A stretch of 64,000 nt of DNA from an uncultured Draconibacterium sp. (GTDB taxonomy: Bacteria; Bacteroidota; Bacteroidia; Bacteroidales; Prolixibacteraceae): NCBI RefSeq assembly GCF_963677575.1, contig NZ_OY782038.1, forward strand, positions 3,475,501 through 3,539,500. Reading direction: 5' to 3'. This document shows positions 29,672 through 39,230 of this stretch, piece after piece. A program made the translations under genes and the position numbers. How positions within the stretch are numbered: position 1 is the stretch's first letter; every line of letters begins with the position of its first letter. Under the pieces are notes generated by a model. It was not told where the DNA came from, searched no databases, and saw nothing but the letters and a program-made list of their open reading frames with translations.

Positions 29672-32014
29672 ATGTTACGATACTTTTTCAAACTTGGTTG
29701 GCGGAATTTAACCCGAAACAAATTTATAACGATATTAAAAATTTCAGGTTTTGTTATCGGTTTATGGGTATTTATGGTTACTGGTTATTATGTGTTGCAC
29801 GAAACCAGTTTCGATCATTTTCAGGAGAATGCAAATAACAAATATTTACTGGATGCCCGCGATCAGTTTAGCGATAACTATTTTGCATTTAGTTTGCCCT
29901 ATCCGTTAACCAATTCGTTGCATAACCGGTATCCCGAAGTTGTTCGGAATGTTTCATTCGAAAGCCGCGAGAATTCAATATATATTAAGGAGCCAACCCG
30001 TATTATAAGATCGGATAAAACAAAAATGGCTTTTGTAAACGAAGACTTCTTTAGCTTTTTTGCCTTTGATTTTGTTGCCGGAAACGCGCAGAACAGTTTT
30101 ACTTTTTCCAATCCGCTTATTATTTCTGAGGATGTAGCCAACAAACATTTTGGAGGTATTGATGCCCTTGGTAAAACAATAAAAATTAGTTTGGAAGATC
30201 ATCTTTACGAGTTCAATATTACGGGTGTGGTCAAAAGTCCGGCGGATAATTCAAACGTTAATTTTCACTGGATAGCAAGTTTGCCGCAATTTATGAAAGA
30301 GTCGGGAAATCCCGATTATGAGGCAGATTGGGATTTCAAGTGCAAAAGTTTCATTCAGCTTGCACAGGATGTACATCCTGATGATTTTATTGCGAAACTA
30401 ACCGAAGAATATGTCACACAAGCAAAACTTGAAAAGGCTCCAACGTTGATTGCAACTCCACTCACCGAAATCCATATAGGCAAAAATGTTCAAAAAAGGG
30501 TACGTATTTTTTCAGCTCTGGGTATTCTAATTTTGCTAATTTCTATTGTAAATTATGTGTTACTATCCACGGTTGAGAGTACGCAGCAGGTACGTTCATT
30601 GGGTATCGAAAAAATTTCGGGTGCGCGGTCGGCCGATTTTTTAGCTAAAAATATAATATCCATTGTTCTTTATACAGCGTTATCCTTTATACTGACCAGT
30701 GGATTGTTTACACTTTCAAAACCGTATTTTACAAACTTCTTCGAGGGCTCATTTTATTCCAATCTCGATATAACGCTAATTATTTCTTTTGGGTTGGGGG
30801 TTATTTTTAGTATTATCTTTTTGGCGGCCCTTATTAACCAGGTTATTAATGGAAGTCAAAAACCAATCGATATTTTAAAAAATAAATTCAGCAAAGGGAG
30901 AACCGGGAAGGTGGTTTTTAATTCCTTGTTGACCTTTCAGTTGGTGGCTTTTATTGCATTGATTTCCTGTTCTGTTATCGTACAGAAGCAGTTAAGTTTT
31001 ATGCAAAAAAGTGAGCTGGGATTCAATCAGGAATCTTTAATTAGCATGAAAGTAGCCCCTCAGGATGTAAAATCTCATCAGGCGTTTAAAGATGAATTAT
31101 TACGTCATCCATCCATATTAAAAGTGTCAGGAACCAGTGCTCCTCCGCTTTCTAGCCAGAGGTCGATATTCGGTTTTGTAAATACCGACAGTCTGGGGAA
31201 TAAAGAAATTAAAATGATTGATTACGTGAACGTTGACCGTGATATTTTCGAAACCCTTGAACTGAAATTTAAAGAAGGCTCGGGCTTCCCTGAATCGGCA
31301 GCCGGATATTGTGTGGTCAACCAAACTTTTATTGATGAACGTAATATCGATAATCCGTTTTCCGACAAGATTGAATTGGGCGGAAAAGAGTATCGGATTT
31401 GCGGAATTATGGACGACTTCCATTATCAGCCGATGCAGTCAGAAATTACTCCTTTTGTTGCTTTTTTAAATCCTGATCAGATTACTTTTTCGGTCATTCG
31501 TTTCAATGGGAATCCTGTTGAGGCTATAAATTTATTAAGAGAAACCGCTTTAAAATATTTGCCCAATACTGTATTTGAATATGAATTTATGGACGAAAAA
31601 ATACGGTCGGCCTACAATGCCGAAATACGTTTTAGTAACATCATTCGAATTTTAACTTTCTTGTCGGTACTGATCTCAGTCCTCGGACTTTTAGGTTTAT
31701 CCTATTTCGCATCGCTGGTGAAAATTAAAGAAATCGGAATCCGGAAAGTAAACGGAGCAAAGGTGTTTGAGATACTTTCGATGCTGAATAAAGATTTTGT
31801 AAAATGGATTTTGGTAGCCTTTGTAATTGCAACACCCGTTGCTTGGTACGCCATGAATAAATGGCTCGAAAACTTTGCCTACAAAACCAATTTAAGCTGG
31901 TGGATTTTTGCCTTGGCGGGATTACTGGCTTTGGGAATTGCATTGCTAACGGTTAGCTGGCAGAGCTGGCGTGCTGCTACGCGAAATCCTGTCGAAGCAC
32001 TTCGATACGAGTAG
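29672..32014 (+). CDS. FtsX/MacB-type ABC permease, array member 13
   Basis: This 780-residue member begins MLRYFFKLGWRNLTRNKFIT. Its first coupling motif is atypical (VRSLGIEKISGA, preceded by STQQ), while the second is KEIGIRKVNGA. The second extracytoplasmic domain has lost part of the usual loop after the GSGF segment and contains a lone cysteine in YCVVNQTF plus one in RICGIMDDF. The consensus tail reads ATPVAWYAMNKWLENFAYKT. It is followed by ghost tail D. Confidence 0.95.
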   Translation: MLRYFFKLGWRNLTRNKFITILKISGFVIGLWVFMVTGYYVLHETSFDHFQENANNKYLLDARDQFSDNYFAFSLPYPLTNSLHNRYPEVVRNVSFESRENSIYIKEPTRIIRSDKTKMAFVNEDFFSFFAFDFVAGNAQNSFTFSNPLIISEDVANKHFGGIDALGKTIKISLEDHLYEFNITGVVKSPADNSNVNFHWIASLPQFMKESGNPDYEADWDFKCKSFIQLAQDVHPDDFIAKLTEEYVTQAKLEKAPTLIATPLTEIHIGKNVQKRVRIFSALGILILLISIVNYVLLSTVESTQQVRSLGIEKISGARSADFLAKNIISIVLYTALSFILTSGLFTLSKPYFTNFFEGSFYSNLDITLIISFGLGVIFSIIFLAALINQVINGSQKPIDILKNKFSKGRTGKVVFNSLLTFQLVAFIALISCSVIVQKQLSFMQKSELGFNQESLISMKVAPQDVKSHQAFKDELLRHPSILKVSGTSAPPLSSQRSIFGFVNTDSLGNKEIKMIDYVNVDRDIFETLELKFKEGSGFPESAAGYCVVNQTFIDERNIDNPFSDKIELGGKEYRICGIMDDFHYQPMQSEITPFVAFLNPDQITFSVIRFNGNPVEAINLLRETALKYLPNTVFEYEFMDEKIRSAYNAEIRFSNIIRILTFLSVLISVLGLLGLSYFASLVKIKEIGIRKVNGAKVFEILSMLNKDFVKWILVAFVIATPVAWYAMNKWLENFAYKTNLSWWIFALAGLLALGIALLTVSWQSWRAATRNPVEALRYE

Positions 32015-32097
32015 TGAAAAGTGCATAGATCGCGACAACGCAGTTCGTTGGGGTTGAGGTACTTCGATATGTATGTCCCCGTCAGGGGATTTAGTGG
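32015..32097 (+). repeat. Ghost permease tail D and G-rich motif
   Basis: After the stop of member 13 the unit CGACAACGCAGTTCGT-GGGGTTGAGG recurs, followed by GAG-GTA-CTT-CGA-TAT at 32056-32070 (EVLRY), which then runs into a CCCC-GTCA-GGGG hairpin and GGGGATTTAG. The terminal Glu and stop codons are lost, so this is the most degraded of the four ghost tails. Confidence 0.65.
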
Positions 32098-32138
32098 TGA
32101 CGCGTAAAACGAATAATTTAGACTATAAAACAATAACC

Positions 32139-34505
32139 ATGATAAAAAACTATTTAATCACAGCACTTCGGTTTTTAAAGCGAAACAAACTTTTTGCCGG
32201 AATCAATATTATGGGGCTTTCGCTTGCATTGGCAGCATCGTTTATCATTTTATTATTTGTTATAAACGAGTTGAGTTACAACACCTGCTTTAAAAACCGA
32301 AAACAAATTTACCGGGTAGTCAACCATTACGTCGAATTTAAAAATACAATGGCTGGAACTCCATTTGTAATGGCTGGTGCATTAAAAGATGAGTTTCCAC
32401 AGATAAAATACGCTGTAAATGTAAGGTCGATGCGGGGCTTTCGGTTAAAACTAAAGGATGAATTTATTCCAGTCAGGTTTGCCATTGCTACCGATTCGGA
32501 ATTTTTAGACATGTTTGGCATTTCGGTATCCGGGCAAAAGGAAAACATACTTGACGATATGACTTCGATTGTCCTTTCGCAAGAGCAGGCCAATAAGTTT
32601 TTCCCCGGCGAGGACCCTACAGGGAAAGAAATTACGGCAATTGCAGATGGAGAAGAAAAGGTATTTGTGGTAAAAGGGATTTTTAATGATATTCCGAAAA
32701 ACTCAACAATTCGTGCCGATTGTTTTATTAATAGTAAATGGTCGTTAAACTCTATTAACCAAAATTTTAAGTCGAATGACGCTGAAACAAACTGGCACTT
32801 CAATTTCTGGACTACCTGGGTAATGTTAAATAAAGATGCTGATGCATTGGCTTTTAACCAACAATTTCGCGATTTGGAAAAGAAAACTTATGGCGAAAAT
32901 ATTCCTTACAATTTTTCAATTCAGAACCTGACCGATGTGTACCTGAATTCTGAAAATATAGCAAATAGCGGTATGCAGGGAAGCATAAAGAATATTCGTA
33001 TTTTTTCGGCTATTGCATTTTTAATAATAGTTGTTGCGGCATTTAATTACATTATTCTATCCACTGCTGTTTCAACCGGCAGGGCAAAAGAAATTGGTAT
33101 TCGTAGGTCGAACGGGGCAAGTCGCAAATCAATAAGACAACAACTGCTAAACGAATCGATGTTTTTGGCTTTGCTTGTTTTACCCATTGCATTGGTTTTA
33201 GCTTATTTGGGGAAACCCTATGCCGAAGATTTATTTCAAACTAAATTGTTGATTATAAACTCAAACATCATCTTATATATAATTATTTTTATAGGATTAA
33301 CGCTGCTGATAGGATTGACTTCCGGCTTTTACACTTCATTCTATTTATCGAGGTTGAATATTATCAACATTTTAAAAAATTCGGTGCACACAGGAAAAAG
33401 AAAATCCAGTATGCGTTTTGCACTTATTGTTATTCAGTTGGTTATATTTTGCTCCTTTGTTTCCGGAACTTTTATAATCAGGTCTCAATATAAATACGCG
33501 CTAAAAAAAGACCTGGGCTTTCAGAATGAGAATATTTTACTTTTTGACATGGGAAGGAATTTCCAGGAATATTCTGCATTTATAAGCAGTATTCAGGCCT
33601 ACCCGAATGTAATCTCAGCCGGAGGCTCAATGGATGCCTTGCCGATGCAGGATTTTATATCGTTTATGCTGCCTCATTTTCAGGATAAATCGAAAGATAT
33701 TAAAATGGAAGGCCTGGCTGTTGATTATGATTTTATAGAAACGATGGGACTTACATTGCTGCAAGGGCGGAGTTTTTCGCGCGAATTTGGAAGCGACCTG
33801 AAAAATGCTGCCATTTTAAACGAAACGGCAGTAAAATCTTTAGGAATTACCGACCCGGTAGGGAAAAAGATTGAGGAAAAACAGATTATTGGCGTGGTTA
33901 AAGATTTCAATTTGCATTCGATTCGCACTGATATTCCTCCTTTGATGATTGATATGACCGATCAATATGTTCAGCAGGTCGCTATCAGTTATAAAGCAGG
34001 AACTTTAAACACTATTCTTCCACAGCTTGAAACCGAATGGAATAAGGTTGCACCCGACAGGCCGTTTAATTACACAACCATAGAAGAACTGATTAAAAAT
34101 ATTTATGCAGAGGAGAAAAATTTAAGTGTAATCATTTCTGTTTTTGCCCTGTTTGCATTACTTATAGCTTCTTTTGGACTGTTTGGACTTACGCTTTACA
34201 CAGCAAAAACCCGAACTAAAGAAATTGGGGTTAGAAAGGTTCTAGGAAGTTCGGAGCAGGCAATTGTATATTCATTTTTGCGTAAAAATATTTTTATGGT
34301 AATGATTGCTGCAACATTATCAGTGCCAATTACCATTTTGGTGATGAACCGTTGGTTAAGCAGTTTTTCGTTTAAAACAAGTATAGCCTGGTGGGTATTT
34401 TTATTGGCTTTTGTAATTGCATCGGTAGTTGTTTTGCTAACTGTACTTTTTCATTCTTACAGGGCATCGCGTATTAATCCGGTCGATGCATTGCAATACG
34501 AATAA
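32139..34505 (+). CDS. FtsX/MacB-type ABC permease, array member 14, non-consensus C-terminus
   Basis: ATG 32139 (MIKNYLITALRFLKRNK) gives 788 residues; the frame is open from 32073 but those codons lie in ghost-tail sequence. Domain order is as in the others. The C-terminal 95 residues are not the array module: the coupling motif is KEIGVRKVLGS, followed by VMNRWLSSFSFKTSIAWW and a C-terminus ending INPVDALQYE. The first-half motif is AKEIGIRRSNGA. This version is closer to widespread Bacteroidota FtsX-like permeases, which supports the view that the array module is a local, homogenised variant rather than a functional requirement. Confidence 0.95.
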   Translation: MIKNYLITALRFLKRNKLFAGINIMGLSLALAASFIILLFVINELSYNTCFKNRKQIYRVVNHYVEFKNTMAGTPFVMAGALKDEFPQIKYAVNVRSMRGFRLKLKDEFIPVRFAIATDSEFLDMFGISVSGQKENILDDMTSIVLSQEQANKFFPGEDPTGKEITAIADGEEKVFVVKGIFNDIPKNSTIRADCFINSKWSLNSINQNFKSNDAETNWHFNFWTTWVMLNKDADALAFNQQFRDLEKKTYGENIPYNFSIQNLTDVYLNSENIANSGMQGSIKNIRIFSAIAFLIIVVAAFNYIILSTAVSTGRAKEIGIRRSNGASRKSIRQQLLNESMFLALLVLPIALVLAYLGKPYAEDLFQTKLLIINSNIILYIIIFIGLTLLIGLTSGFYTSFYLSRLNIINILKNSVHTGKRKSSMRFALIVIQLVIFCSFVSGTFIIRSQYKYALKKDLGFQNENILLFDMGRNFQEYSAFISSIQAYPNVISAGGSMDALPMQDFISFMLPHFQDKSKDIKMEGLAVDYDFIETMGLTLLQGRSFSREFGSDLKNAAILNETAVKSLGITDPVGKKIEEKQIIGVVKDFNLHSIRTDIPPLMIDMTDQYVQQVAISYKAGTLNTILPQLETEWNKVAPDRPFNYTTIEELIKNIYAEEKNLSVIISVFALFALLIASFGLFGLTLYTAKTRTKEIGVRKVLGSSEQAIVYSFLRKNIFMVMIAATLSVPITILVMNRWLSSFSFKTSIAWWVFLLAFVIASVVVLLTVLFHSYRASRINPVDALQYE

Positions 34506-34738
34506 ATTTTGGCTTTAGGGGATTTAGGGGTGAAGAATTAAAATAATAGTAACTATTTAAAAAGAATGTCGTCTTATAACTAATAATTAGATTATAGCAA
34601 TTGTATTTCGGCGTGAGACTTAAGCGAAGCGATGAGATTACAATGGTAAATACCGATATCAATTGAAAGGACTTAAACTATATAATGAATGAGATGAGCA
34701 ATTGCTCATCGGTATTAAACAATTAAATCAAGTGTATT
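34506..34738. promoter_or_regulatory. Leader with palindromes upstream of the DUF4097 gene
   Basis: The gap starts with GGGGATTTAGGGG (34518-34530). Near its end is a perfect 18-bp palindrome, GATGAGCAA-TTGCTCATC, at 34693-34710. AATACCGAT (34649-34657) is exactly complementary in inverted order to ATCGGTATT (34708-34716), which overlaps the palindrome. These could form alternative RNA folds or an operator 28 bp before the ATG. No TAnnTTTG box is evident. Confidence 0.4.
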
Positions 34739-35740
34739 ATGAAAACTCAGAAGACCCTCAAATTATTTACGATAATTGCAGTATTGACGGCTGTGCTTTC
34801 GTTGAATGGATTTGCAAAAGACGGCCAACCAACCATTACAAAAACCTTTGATTTAAACCAGCCGGGGCAACTCAATGCTTCATCGTCGGGAGGTGGTGTA
34901 ACAGTACAAACACACAATCAGTCGCAGGTTATTATTCAGGCCTTTGTTCGAAAAAACGGGAGAGTACTATCTCCGTCTGATAATTCGTTAGAAGAAGTTC
35001 TTGACGATTTTGATATTGACTTTTCAAAGAGCGGATCGACTATCACCGCAGTAGTAAAACGTAAGGTGCGAATGAATTTCTGGCGCAACAATGTAGGTAT
35101 TTCACTCACCATAATCGTTCCCGAAGAAATGTCGTGCGATGTTTCATCAAGTGGCGGCGGCCTGAAAATATCGGGAGTAAAAGGAACACACGATTTCTCA
35201 AGTAGTGGTGGTGGAGTAAAACTGGAAAATACAAGTGGTTCTACAAAAGCAAGCTCCTCGGGCGGTGGAGTTAAAGCCATAAATCACGATGGTGATATTC
35301 GTTTGACTTCGAGTGGCGGCGGTGTCTCAGTAGAAGGTGCACATGGTAGTGTGTATGCCCGCAGCTCGGGAGGTGGTGTAAACCTGGAAGATATTCATGG
35401 TGCAGCAGATGCCTCCAGTAGTGGTGGCGGAGTTCGTGTAAGCGGGGAAGCCAGTTCGGTAAAAGCCAAATCAAGCGGAGGATCGGTAAAGGTTAATGTT
35501 CGTAATTTAACCGACGAGTTGTACTTACAATCCAGTGGCGGCGGTGTTTCTGCTGTTATTCATGGTGGTGAAAGATTGGGTCTCGATCTTGATTTGCGTT
35601 CCGGCAGGGTAAATATTGAGCTCCATAACTTTAACGGTACTTCCGAGAAAGACCGGGTAAAAGGTAAGATGAACGGCGGCGGAATTCCGGTTTATGCACA
35701 TGCATCAGGAGGTAACGTTAACATCAGTTACGAGGATTAG
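34739..35740 (+). CDS. Exported DUF4097-type repeat protein with 18-residue SSGGG repeats
   Basis: A 333-residue protein with a Sec signal peptide (about residues 1-26, hydrophobic FTIIAVLTAVLSL, cleavage after GFA). Residues 45-130 form a beta-rich lead. Seven SSGG(G)V turns then recur with an exact 18-residue period at 137, 155, 173, 191, 209, 227 and 245, with further copies near 49 and 265 and variants near 312 and 322. Such regular beta-strand/turn repeats fit the DUF4097 putative adhesin fold, expected to form a beta-solenoid. The family has no firm biochemical role; these proteins often sit beside membrane regulators or permeases. Here it interrupts the permease array on the same strand, and an envelope-associated partner role is only inferred. 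Confidence 0.85.
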   Translation: MKTQKTLKLFTIIAVLTAVLSLNGFAKDGQPTITKTFDLNQPGQLNASSSGGGVTVQTHNQSQVIIQAFVRKNGRVLSPSDNSLEEVLDDFDIDFSKSGSTITAVVKRKVRMNFWRNNVGISLTIIVPEEMSCDVSSSGGGLKISGVKGTHDFSSSGGGVKLENTSGSTKASSSGGGVKAINHDGDIRLTSSGGGVSVEGAHGSVYARSSGGGVNLEDIHGAADASSSGGGVRVSGEASSVKAKSSGGSVKVNVRNLTDELYLQSSGGGVSAVIHGGERLGLDLDLRSGRVNIELHNFNGTSEKDRVKGKMNGGGIPVYAHASGGNVNISYED

Positions 35741-35742
35741 TA

Positions 35743-36561
35743 TCATTCAACAAACGTTGCAGGCAGGCTCATTAACTGGTACTGAATTGTTTTTGCCAAA
35801 CGGTAATTTCCCAATGAATTAGGATGCAGGCGGTCGGTTTTGTCGTTCATAAAATATTTAACATTCGAATCCTCCATTGGATAAAGTCCACTGATGGAAT
35901 AAAGGTCGATTAGTGGAACGGCCCAAACTGAGGCCGCTTGTTTTAAAGTAGCTACATAATCATCAATGTAAAAACCAAGATCGTTGGAAAAGCTTTCTTC
36001 CGGCTGAACATTTTTATCGTTAAAGGTTGCAAACCCTCGGTGAATAGGCGTCATTATAATAATCTGCTGATCTGGATAATTGGCTTTTAAAAAAGCCATT
36101 ACCTTGTTTATCCGGCCACAAAAAGTTACATCATCTTCGTTTAACGTGCGATATTTTCGGGTAACCATTGTCCCGTTGAAATTAGTCGCGTTGGCTGTTT
36201 CGGAGTAAAAACTACCCATCGGTGTGTTGTGGTTGTAATCGTTAGTACCTGCAAAAATCAGGATAGCATCCACATCCGATCCGTGTTCCTCTTTAAGTTT
36301 CAAGGCCTGTCCGTAAATGCCAGTCCATTCGTGTCCGCTAATTCCATACACATACGGTTCAATGCCAAGCATTTTAGTCAGGTATTCCCAGTAAACAGTG
36401 CGTGGCGTATTATCTCTTTGCCATTTTTGAGTCATTGAATCTCCAAGAAAAGCTACCTTTTTGTTTTTCCATTGCGAATTCTGAAAAGTTGTCTCCTGCC
36501 CGTAAGCTGACGATATTAATGCTGAAAATATAAGGATGATAGCGGTAAAAGTTTTCATCAT
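35743..36561 (-). CDS. Exported SGNH/GDSL-family hydrolase
   Basis: A 272-residue protein with a Sec signal peptide (FTAIILIFSALISSAYG). The SGNH blocks are visible: block I GDS at 40-42 (nucleophile S42), block III GTND at 105-108 (N107), and block V D243-R-L-H246 giving the rest of the triad. Members are esterases acting on acylated sugars, lipids or polysaccharides; the substrate cannot be read from sequence. It is convergent with the DUF4097 gene (2 bp between stops) and is the only reverse-strand gene inside the permease array, which suggests the pair was inserted together or the array grew around it. Confidence 0.88.
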   Translation of the reverse strand: MMKTFTAIILIFSALISSAYGQETTFQNSQWKNKKVAFLGDSMTQKWQRDNTPRTVYWEYLTKMLGIEPYVYGISGHEWTGIYGQALKLKEEHGSDVDAILIFAGTNDYNHNTPMGSFYSETANATNFNGTMVTRKYRTLNEDDVTFCGRINKVMAFLKANYPDQQIIIMTPIHRGFATFNDKNVQPEESFSNDLGFYIDDYVATLKQAASVWAVPLIDLYSISGLYPMEDSNVKYFMNDKTDRLHPNSLGNYRLAKTIQYQLMSLPATFVE

Positions 36562-36850
36562 AAAGATTTTAATTGAACTTGATTTTGTGAATCATAAAAT
36601 TAAACTAATTTATGTATTGTAAAAGGTGCTTAGGGTAGTAAAGAGCTGATTTTTATAAATGTTCGAGTTTCCTCATTGGAATTTATAGTGGTAAGAAATC
36701 ATACAGTTTCTGTCAAAAAAATTTACACAATAAATATTGTATATTTGGTAAGTAGTTATAATTCAGGTGTTAAAAATTAAGGCACAAGAGTTGGGTAGTA
36801 TGCTGTCAAACAAAATTACCGGTAAAACGCCGACACTTAAATACCAATAA
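36562..36850. promoter_or_regulatory. Divergent gap with a candidate promoter for permease 15
   Basis: This 289-bp gap separates the reverse-strand SGNH gene from permease 15. TATATTTG at 36740-36747 fits the Bacteroidota -7 box TAnnTTTG, about 100 bp before ATG 36851; no clear -33 TTTG is seen at the right distance. It implies that permeases 15-17 and the ATPase could be transcribed apart from members 1-14. Confidence 0.35.
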
Positions 36851-39226
36851 ATGTACAACCTAAAAATTACGATACGGCGCCTTTTTAAAGACAAGGCTTT
36901 TTCGCTGATCAATAGCCTTGGATTGGTGATTGGTATTTCGTCTTTTTTGGTGTTGTTTATTCACGTTTCAAATGAAAAAAGTTTTGATAAGCATTTTGCC
37001 GACCACGAAAATATCTACCGTGTAATCTCTGCTATTGGTGGAAATCATAACGCAGACTGGGCGCGCAGCTTGGGAATTGTGCACATTGCATCGGCTGAAA
37101 TTCCGGAAGTAAAACTGGCCACACAGTTTTCGCATTGCGATGTGGGCACCATAAAGTTAGGCGAGAATACGCTGGTTCAAAACAATATGATGTCGGTGGA
37201 TGAGGCATTCTTTGAGATGTTCGATGTTCAAATTATTGCCGGCAATGTATCGGAGATTTCGAAACCAAACACGGTTTTTGTGACCGAAGATTTTGCCCGG
37301 ACACATTTTGCTGATCTAAATCCTATCGGTCAACTGATCGATGTACAGAATCTCCAGTATACAAACGATTTGGGAAACTACGAGATTCGGGGAGTAGTAA
37401 AAAATACGCATCCTAAAACACATTTTAAATATGAATTGCTGTTGTCGCAAAAAGGAGGATTGCAGGAACGGTATACAGCTCTTCCAGATAGTAGAATTCA
37501 ATGGACTTACAACTATTTTAAACTTCAGGATGGAACCGATCCGAAGATAGTTGCAGACAAAGTGCAGGCTTTTTACGATGCCAGCAGCCTGAAAACCGCA
37601 CCTGGACCGCAGGAATATGAATTTTCCTTATTTGCATTGGACGATATTCATTTAAAATCGGATTACCGTTTTGAGTTGCGCGAAAGTTCGAGTAAGATAA
37701 ATATTGGCTTGTTTATCCTTATTTCATTTGTAATTCTAACCATATCGTTATTGAACTTTACCAATCTTTCCATTGCCAAATTGATAAAACGATCAAAAGA
37801 GTTGGGCCTGAAAAAATCAATAGGAGCTACTAAGCGCCAACTTATTAAACAAGTTCTGCTGGAAGTGTTTTTGGTTTGTGCTTTGGCAATTGGCATTTCA
37901 TTGCTGGCCATTGAAAGTTTAAAGCCAATGATTAACCGTTTATTTGAGATTGAATTCGATATCTATTTTTCAGAACCGGTTGTATATCTTACCATTATTG
38001 GAGTTTTGTTTACCTGTCTTTTGCTTACTGCCTTTTTTGTGGCGGTATTTTTGCTGGCGCGTAGTTCTGCCATCGATATTCTGTCGGGGCGCAATAATTT
38101 TTCCGGAAGTTATGTGCTGAAATCCTTACTGGTTGTTCAGGTAACAATTGTTATTGTCCTCATTTCAGGAACCTTGTTGGTAAATAAGCAGATCAGTTTT
38201 GTATTGAATAAACCACTCGGATTTGATAAAGAAAATGTGGTGGTTTTAACGGTTAAAGATTTTTCGAAAGATCCCGCTGTTTTTGCACGCGAACTGGAAA
38301 AACAAACTGCGATCGAATCGGTAGGTTTTGCCCAACAACACTTTGGTTATCCGGCACAGGGTTTTGGGCTTGTAGGATTAGGGCTTGAAGGGACTGCTGA
38401 ATTTGTTTTTGCCAACTACGACTACCTCAAAACCATGAATATTAAACTGGTTGAAAACTGGATCACTCCCGGTACCGACACGGTTCGGGGGATGGTGATC
38501 AACAATCACCTGTACCAGCGTCTTCTCGAACGACACGGCAGTATGGAAAACCTCGAAGCGTATACCAATGCACAACCTTTGAGACCCGGAGAAGTCCGAA
38601 TTAAATATGTGGGCGTTGCTGAAGATTTTAATTACAGTTCGGCACACCAAAGTATTGGCGATTTTGCTTTTTGGCTGGATGAAACGCCCCACCGGGCTCG
38701 TTTTACACATGTCCGAATCAATAATCTCCATGCCGGAATGGAAGCAATAAAAAACACCTGGAATGAATATTACCCCAACCAGGAACTCGATTACTTTTTT
38801 ATTGATGAAAAAATTGCTCAACAATATAAGGCAGAAACTATTTTGAGTAGAATCCTTTTTGCATTTTCAACCATTGGAATACTGATCAGTATTATCGGCA
38901 TCAGTGCCATGGCGCTGTTTATTTCGCAGCAACGCACCAAAGAGATTGGCATTCGGAAAGTGAATGGTGCAACGGTTTCGGAAATATTGGGATTGCTGAA
39001 CCAGAGCTTTGTAAAATGGGTGGGTTTTGCATTTGTTATTGCTACTCCACTTGCTTTTTATGCCATGAGTAAGTGGCTCGAAAACTTTGCTTACAAAACC
39101 AACATGAGTTGGTGGATTTTTGCACTGGCTGGTGTGATGGCATTGGGAATTGCTTTGCTAACTGTTACCTGGCACAGCTGGAGGGCTGCTACACGAAATC
39201 CGGTTGAAAGTTTGAGGTATGAGTAG
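36851..39226 (+). CDS. FtsX/MacB-type ABC permease, array member 15, close relative of member 6
   Basis: The protein has 791 residues and is collinear with member 6 (same KITIRRL start, QFSHCDVGTIK, RESSSKINIGLF, SKELGLKKSIGA, and a second domain containing VRGMVINNHLYQ and the ERHGSMENLEAY helix). Variation is concentrated in loops of the extracytoplasmic domains, for example QQHFGYPAQGFGLVG here against KAQSFGITEEPALDN in member 6. The C-terminal module is array-like but with its own changes (ATPLAFYAMSKWLENFAYKT, WHSWRAATRNPVESLRYE). First gene after the DUF4097/SGNH interruption. Confidence 0.95.
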   Translation: MYNLKITIRRLFKDKAFSLINSLGLVIGISSFLVLFIHVSNEKSFDKHFADHENIYRVISAIGGNHNADWARSLGIVHIASAEIPEVKLATQFSHCDVGTIKLGENTLVQNNMMSVDEAFFEMFDVQIIAGNVSEISKPNTVFVTEDFARTHFADLNPIGQLIDVQNLQYTNDLGNYEIRGVVKNTHPKTHFKYELLLSQKGGLQERYTALPDSRIQWTYNYFKLQDGTDPKIVADKVQAFYDASSLKTAPGPQEYEFSLFALDDIHLKSDYRFELRESSSKINIGLFILISFVILTISLLNFTNLSIAKLIKRSKELGLKKSIGATKRQLIKQVLLEVFLVCALAIGISLLAIESLKPMINRLFEIEFDIYFSEPVVYLTIIGVLFTCLLLTAFFVAVFLLARSSAIDILSGRNNFSGSYVLKSLLVVQVTIVIVLISGTLLVNKQISFVLNKPLGFDKENVVVLTVKDFSKDPAVFARELEKQTAIESVGFAQQHFGYPAQGFGLVGLGLEGTAEFVFANYDYLKTMNIKLVENWITPGTDTVRGMVINNHLYQRLLERHGSMENLEAYTNAQPLRPGEVRIKYVGVAEDFNYSSAHQSIGDFAFWLDETPHRARFTHVRINNLHAGMEAIKNTWNEYYPNQELDYFFIDEKIAQQYKAETILSRILFAFSTIGILISIIGISAMALFISQQRTKEIGIRKVNGATVSEILGLLNQSFVKWVGFAFVIATPLAFYAMSKWLENFAYKTNMSWWIFALAGVMALGIALLTVTWHSWRAATRNPVESLRYE

Positions 39227-39230
39227 AAAA

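Noticed and set aside
34739..35740. Ice-nucleation or RTX-type repeat protein
   Set aside because: The repeat is SSGGGV with an 18-residue period, without the calcium-binding GGxGxD nonapeptide and without the octapeptide of ice-nucleation proteins.
35743..36561. SGNH hydrolase as part of the permease system
   Set aside because: It is on the opposite strand and convergent with its neighbour; only position suggests a link.
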